From positions 248,001 through 312,000 of the forward strand of contig OZ025662.1 in NCBI GenBank assembly GCA_964019335.1: a stretch of 64,000 nt of DNA, in the 5' to 3' direction. Of this stretch, positions 59,860-64,000 are shown piece after piece (position 1 is the first letter of the stretch; each line of letters begins with the position of its first letter). A program made the position numbers and the translations under genes. The notes beneath the pieces are model-generated. The model did no database searches and was not told where the DNA came from. It saw only the letters and a program-made list of their open reading frames with translations. Source of the stretch: Diplonema japonicum (Eukaryota; Euglenozoa; Diplonemea; Diplonemida; Diplonemidae).

Positions 59860-60051
59860 GAGAACCTTTTCTTCTTTTTCAAAAGAAAATAAGAAAAAAA
59901 AAAAGAAAGAGAGAGAAGCCAGTGTTTTCTTCTTAAACGACCGGGAGAACGGGGAGGGGAGTATTCTTCTTTTTTTTTTTTTTTTCTCTTTTCCTTTTTT
60001 TTTCTTTCTCAAAAAAAAAAAAAAAAAAAAAAAAAACAAAACAAAACAGCG

Positions 60052-61058
60052 ATGGGCGAATGGCTATCGCCGGAGGAGGCGGCGGCGATCCTTGGCGGGG
60101 GGTTCCAAGGCAGCAATGAGATGGACGGGGGAGAAGCGATGATTGAGGACAACGACGGTGACGTGACAACACTGGTGAGGGAAGCAGGGAGGGTGGTGGT
60201 ATTTGTCTTGTACAAATCCGGTAAAAAAGAACGGGTGGGGGTGGCCGAGGGCCTGCACGTGAACGTCGACACCAAGGCGGTGAAAATCCGTTTTTTAAGA
60301 GACGGCGCGACAGAACGGAACTGGTGCATGCCTCTACCGAAAGACATGTCGAAGGAGGCTGGGGGCGAGTTGTTGAAAGCGATTTTCAGCGTATCCCGGT
60401 GCACGCAACTGGACCTTAAAGTATCCACGGAAAACGGGTTACGATCGACGCAAGAACCTGTCAGAGAAATGGCCAGCCAGTACGCCATGCTAATGGGCAG
60501 CTCTGCCCTGCCTTGCGAAAAGGATTTGGAAATCATGAAGGAAGGCGAAGCGATACTGGAAGACCTTGAGAAGACTGCTGTTGTCATGCGTGATATCAAA
60601 ACACAGAGTTTCCACCTGAAAGATGACGTTGTGCCCACACTCCTCGTTGCGTCAAAACAGCTGGAAGTGATATTTTCGTCGATTGACATTCTTGAGTTGT
60701 GGGTAAACGAGATGTCAGGGCATCTGAGCCAGCTTGAGAACACTCTGAACACACACACCACGCAGACGTCGTTGATGTCAAAGGCGAAAAATTTTTTCTC
60801 GATCGGGAAGAAGCAGACTAAAGCAGTTCCCGATATACTGACAATAGGCGGGCTCCCACCAGCGCAATATGAGGTTTGGAAAACGATGGGGGGGAAACAA
60901 AAAAAAAAAAAAAAAAAAATCAGGAAAACATGCACAATACCGTCTCCAAATTTCTTGCCATGAACGAGGCCCCGAGACGACCCGAACCTTCTGCTTCGCT
61001 TCCTGGCGACTCCCTCCCCCAGCTTCCCGGCGCAGCTGAGGGGGAGGAATCCGAGTGA
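60052..61058 (+). CDS. BLOC-1/BORC-like coiled-coil protein, two exons
   Basis: Exons 60052-60873 and 60924-61058 give 318 residues. The 50 nt intron has donor GTTTGG and ends in a long A run and TCAG; without removing it the frame reads into poly-Lys and stops. The ATG lies two bases after AAAACAG. The first 110 residues look globular (VVVFVLYKSGKKERVG, VKIRFLRDGAT). The second half is helical, with IDILELWVNEMSGHLSQLE. The spacing of LELWVNEM, LSQLE and the following helices recalls BLOC-1 subunit 4 and BORC subunits, which position lysosomes. MG at the start could be myristoylated, as in BORCS5. No residue is diagnostic, so the assignment is weak. A TTQTS peptide is another possible LC8-type site. 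Confidence 0.5.
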
Positions 61059-61371
61059 TGTTAAAGGGGTTTTTTTTTTTTTTTTTTTATATTATTATTC
61101 GTTTTGATGCCTTTGGTGGTTAAGAAGTCTGATTTTTCTTTCCCCCCTCACACAAAAAAAAAAATTCCCCCTTTACCTCCCCCAACTCTGTTCTTTCACG
61201 AAAAAAAAAAACAAAAAAAAAAACCGCCGAGTGACATGTGAAAGTGTGCCCTTTCCCCCCCCCCTTCTTTTTTTCCCCCTCCCCGCTTCGTTTTTTCGTT
61301 TTAATCCCTTCAAAAAATCAAAAAAAAAAAAAGAAAAAAAAACCGGAAAGAAAAAAGAAAAAAAAGAAACC
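61059..61371. other. Homopolymer spacer
   Basis: T- and A-runs and a C-run before the next ATG. Nothing else is visible. Confidence 0.45.
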
Positions 61372-62343
61372 ATGAAGATTCTCACCAAAGAAGAATACAA
61401 CACCAAAATAGAAGAGGTGAGGGCCGACCTTGGAACGACAATGGTGGCGATGTACAATTCCTTGGTAGACGGGGTGGTCACGGATACAAGCTTGATGGCG
61501 GTGCCTGTGGACGATCACTTGGTGTGCAGAGGGCATGGTGTGTTCGACACCTGTACCTTGAAGGACGGGAAATTGTACAGGCTGGAAAAACATCTTGAAA
61601 GGCTGCTGAAAAGTGCCGGAGACGCACGGGTCGGGCTCCCCTTCGAAGGCGGCCGGAACGAAAACCTTGAGAAAATGAAGAACGTGGTGATCGAAACCGC
61701 GACCATCAGCAAGGTCAAGACGGGGTCTGTCAGATATTTCATGTCTGTAGGCCCGGGGAACTTCGGCTTCACACCGGAAGGGTGCCGCCCTACATTTTAC
61801 GTAATTGTGTCCAACACTGATGTGGTTGCAAACGGAACACCAGGTCACAACGAAGCTGTTGTAACCGATGTTGCACCGAAGGATATGCCCACCATCAAGT
61901 CAAACAATTACATGCAAAACACATTGGTTGCAATGTCCGCTCGGGACAAAGGAGGAAAGTTCGGGTTGCAGCTTGCACAGGACGGCGTGCACATATCAGA
62001 GTCCTGCATGTTGGGAGTGCTGGTATTGTCAAAAGATGGCCGGCTCCTCACCCCCCCGCTCCACACTGTTCTAGCGTCCCTCACCGTTCAGAAAATCCTA
62101 TCGTTTGAAAGCCAGCTGGTCCAAGAATGGGCCATCACCTCCGCTTCTGTTGAACCGATCCCCCTCGAGACCTGCCGTAAGGCGAAAGAGTTGATATTGG
62201 TCGGTGGAGATACACACATCTTCCCCATCACCTCTTTAGACGGGGAGCCCATCGGGACAGGGTCACCAGGCACGGTTTACCACCACATTGTGGAGCTCAT
62301 TAGGAAAGACTTTGAAACTGGTTCTGAGACGCATAATGTTTAG
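61372..62343 (+). CDS. Class-IV PLP-dependent aminotransferase (D-amino-acid/branched-chain/ADC-lyase type)
   Basis: A 323-residue protein. The fold-type IV features are present: VPVDDHLVCRGHGVFDT near residue 42 (the family D-x6-RG-x-G/SVFDT), YRLEKHLERLLKSA, GSVRYFMSVGPG, and the PLP lysine in TIKSNNYMQNTL near residue 175. The later ESCMLGVLVLSKDGRLLTPP and ILVGGDTHIFPITSLDG match the closing strands. IKSNNYMQNTL is close to K-x3-Y as in D-amino-acid transaminase and in plant D-amino-acid transaminase/aminodeoxychorismate lyase. The substrate is unproven. No targeting peptide is evident, so it is probably cytosolic. Confidence 0.85.
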   Translation: MKILTKEEYNTKIEEVRADLGTTMVAMYNSLVDGVVTDTSLMAVPVDDHLVCRGHGVFDTCTLKDGKLYRLEKHLERLLKSAGDARVGLPFEGGRNENLEKMKNVVIETATISKVKTGSVRYFMSVGPGNFGFTPEGCRPTFYVIVSNTDVVANGTPGHNEAVVTDVAPKDMPTIKSNNYMQNTLVAMSARDKGGKFGLQLAQDGVHISESCMLGVLVLSKDGRLLTPPLHTVLASLTVQKILSFESQLVQEWAITSASVEPIPLETCRKAKELILVGGDTHIFPITSLDGEPIGTGSPGTVYHHIVELIRKDFETGSETHNV

Positions 62344-62792
62344 GAGTCGTCGTGGGAGCACCGAGGATGATAAAAGTCATAAGAACCACCCCCCTCCACA
62401 TCTCCCTGCGGTTTCAGAGGGATTTCAACAAAGAAAAGCCCGATTAATTTGGTTCTTTTCTTTTTTTTTTTTTTTTTCGTTCCCGTTTCTCCTCCTTTCA
62501 ACCGAGTAGAATTCTGAAACCCCTCCAAACGTTTTCTTTCACTTTTTTTAACCTTCCCCTCCGATCCCCCCCCCCCCCCCCCCGATGCATGCTAAGCGAA
62601 ACGAAGCAAGTGAGATGACCGCTTCTTTTTCGTTTCCCGCTTCTGTTCCATTTACTTTTAAAGAAGGACAAAAAAAAATAGGCAAGAAAAAAGCTTGTAC
62701 CTGTCCCAAATTAACTTCTTCCCCCCTTCTCCCCCTCTGCATTGCCATCGTTATCAATTCAATTGCATCACAGGAGGGTCAGTTCCAGGAAG
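62344..62792. other. Spacer
   Basis: T20 and C19 runs, then AATTGCATCACAG and TTCCAG shortly before the next ATG. I see no other feature. Confidence 0.45.
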
Positions 62793-64000
62793 ATGAAGAG
62801 ATGCCTTAGGGCGTTATCTTGCGGAAAGCGAGGGAAGAAGGAAAAGGAAGAAGAAAGTAAGAAAGAAGAACGACAGCGCCTTAGAGAAGGACGACCCGAG
62901 GTGTCAGTGAGGACAGGCTCGCCAGTGACAGAGGGCTCCCCGAGGTTTAGATACCACAGTAGGAACAGTGGAAGTAGCGCGCCTGTGTCGGGGTCTGTCA
63001 AAGGATTCCACATAGGACCTGTGCCTTCTCCTAGCAGGAGAGGTGTATCAGGGTCTGGGTCGGGGATGGGGATGGGGATGAGCCGCAGCACCCCCACCTT
63101 GTCAGGCCCCAGCCCAGCTCCCGCACCCAGCTCTGTTCTACAACAACACCAGAGCCGCACAGGCAGCTACGAAACCTACATCTCCCGCAAAGACGCTCTG
63201 GTCAAGGAACTCCGCGAGGCTGCTGCCTCCATCCCACCACCCTCCTCAGCTTCTCTTATCGCAAGGTCCGTGTCCCGCGCCAGGTCATCGACACCTGTCC
63301 TCACACCAAGGAACCCCGACCAGGCGGCTGCACCTGCATCCATTCCATCAGCCACGATGCCCTCGATCAGCCCACCACAAGCAGTCCAGCCCACCATTCG
63401 CCAGCCATCGCAGCTGCGCGCACGAAGCAGCAGCAAAGAAAAGCTCGCGCCCGCAGCTGTGAATGACGAGGACGGCCCAGGGTATACAGATGTTCTTGAT
63501 GAGCTGCTGAAGAAACGTGCTTCGCAGCCCCACAGGTTCATCGACACAGACAAGAACGCGATCACCACAATTGGCTGCAAGGGTGCCGTGCCTCCTCCTG
63601 CTGCCCATATGAGGAAGCCAACTCCCCCACCTCCTGCAGCCCCGCCCTCGCAAGTGCCGGGCAAACCACTGGGCATCCCCCCTCCCCCCCCTCCTCCTCA
63701 GATGGACAAGATCCTTGCGGAGATCCAGGCGCATGGCGCGTCGAACCTGAAGCCGATGAAGGAGGCCAGCGTGTCCCCGATATGGGAGCTGCAGTCGACG
63801 CGCTCTGCCTCGCCAGTGGGCTGCCCGTCGACGTCGCTGCCGAGGACATCACATCAGGCGGCGCTGATGGAGCTGGTGTCGCCAAACGACAACAGGCAGT
63901 CGATCCAGAGGATATCGCTGGAGAGCAACAGGTCACAGGAGGTGAGGAGGTCGGAGCCACCGGCAATGCTCGCAGAGGCGTGGAGGGGCCCTTCGGCAGT
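62793..64000 (+). CDS. Disordered SP-rich protein with polyproline and a WH2-like motif (3' partial)
   Basis: Starting five bases after TTCCAG, the frame is open to the end of the window (402 codons). The N-terminus is very basic (KRGKKEKEEESKKEERQR). Ser/Pro-rich sequence follows with a GSGSGMGMGMS tract. SYETYISRKDALVKELREA and GYTDVLDELLKKRASQP look helical. Around residue 295, a proline run (PPPPPPPQ) leads straight into DKILAEIQAHGASNLKPM, which fits the L-x2-I-x-n-LK pattern of a WH2 actin-binding motif. Polyproline followed by WH2 is the layout of WASP/WAVE-type actin regulators, where profilin-actin is loaded. The assignment rests on that short motif. Its C-terminal partner domains are outside the window. 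Confidence 0.65.
   Translation, partial: MKRCLRALSCGKRGKKEKEEESKKEERQRLREGRPEVSVRTGSPVTEGSPRFRYHSRNSGSSAPVSGSVKGFHIGPVPSPSRRGVSGSGSGMGMGMSRSTPTLSGPSPAPAPSSVLQQHQSRTGSYETYISRKDALVKELREAAASIPPPSSASLIARSVSRARSSTPVLTPRNPDQAAAPASIPSATMPSISPPQAVQPTIRQPSQLRARSSSKEKLAPAAVNDEDGPGYTDVLDELLKKRASQPHRFIDTDKNAITTIGCKGAVPPPAAHMRKPTPPPPAAPPSQVPGKPLGIPPPPPPPQMDKILAEIQAHGASNLKPMKEASVSPIWELQSTRSASPVGCPSTSLPRTSHQAALMELVSPNDNRQSIQRISLESNRSQEVRRSEPPAMLAEAWRGPSA

Overview
The window is nuclear DNA of a gene-dense eukaryote. All protein-coding genes I can support, about 27 and excluding the retrotransposon, lie on the + strand. They are separated by short spacers that usually end in a pyrimidine tract, then AG, then ATG. 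This head-to-tail layout is what polycistronic transcription with spliced-leader trans-splicing looks like. Genes also carry very small cis-introns (33-69 nt, mostly GTATG donors and CAG acceptors). Together with Golgi, ciliary and mitochondrial genes and a secreted cellulase, this suggests a flagellated protist with unidirectional gene arrays. Euglenozoa, perhaps a diplonemid, is my best guess. It is an inference, because no spliced-leader or rRNA gene is in view.

Layout. 1-8773: 3' end of an NDOR1/Tah18-like diflavin reductase, DNA2 nuclease-helicase, a G6Pase-like membrane protein that has lost catalytic residues, an SDR oxidoreductase, a small unknown, and mitochondrial ribosomal protein bL17m. 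8774-13076: a break in the array with tRNA-Gln, a minus-strand non-LTR retrotransposon remnant (RT, RNase H, CCHC), a 0.4 kb element inserted into a tRNA-Asp gene with a 53 bp duplication, and two identical tRNA-Ser genes facing each other. 13113-17833: a small unknown, an RNF10-like RING protein, a coiled-coil protein and a tail-anchored FAD amine oxidase. 17834-20532: homopolymer-rich DNA with one likely small multi-exon gene. 20533-28518: a large disordered protein, a small unknown and a polycystin-2-like channel. 28519-31326: homopolymers, a TPR gene and a fold-back repeat cluster. 31327-39133: a PC-esterase-like membrane enzyme and a 1,998-residue four-exon scaffold. 39503-47218: a small membrane protein, a 1,759-residue coiled-coil protein and a TBC-TLDc protein. 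47350-51968: a GH7 cellulase, an EGF-like membrane protein and a low-complexity protein. 52066-64000: a triple cNMP-binding-fold protein, three small proteins, COG5 in seven exons, a BORC/BLOC-like protein, a class-IV aminotransferase and the start of a polyproline/WH2-like protein.

The most striking item is the scaffold at 33022-39133. It combines LFE-type repeats, twelve zinc knuckles alternating with QT(D/E) peptides that resemble dynein light chain LC8 sites, about twenty SP repeats and a C-terminal SPRY-like domain. It becomes visible only after three introns of 33-44 nt are removed. The best mobile-element item is the tRNA-Asp insertion, which shares a 5' hairpin with the adjacent larger retroelement.

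The genes do not form one pathway. They fit a unidirectional array of housekeeping genes (replication, mitoribosome, Golgi tethering, lysosome positioning) mixed with ciliary or cytoskeletal candidates (PKD2, coiled coils, the scaffold) and one secreted hydrolase.
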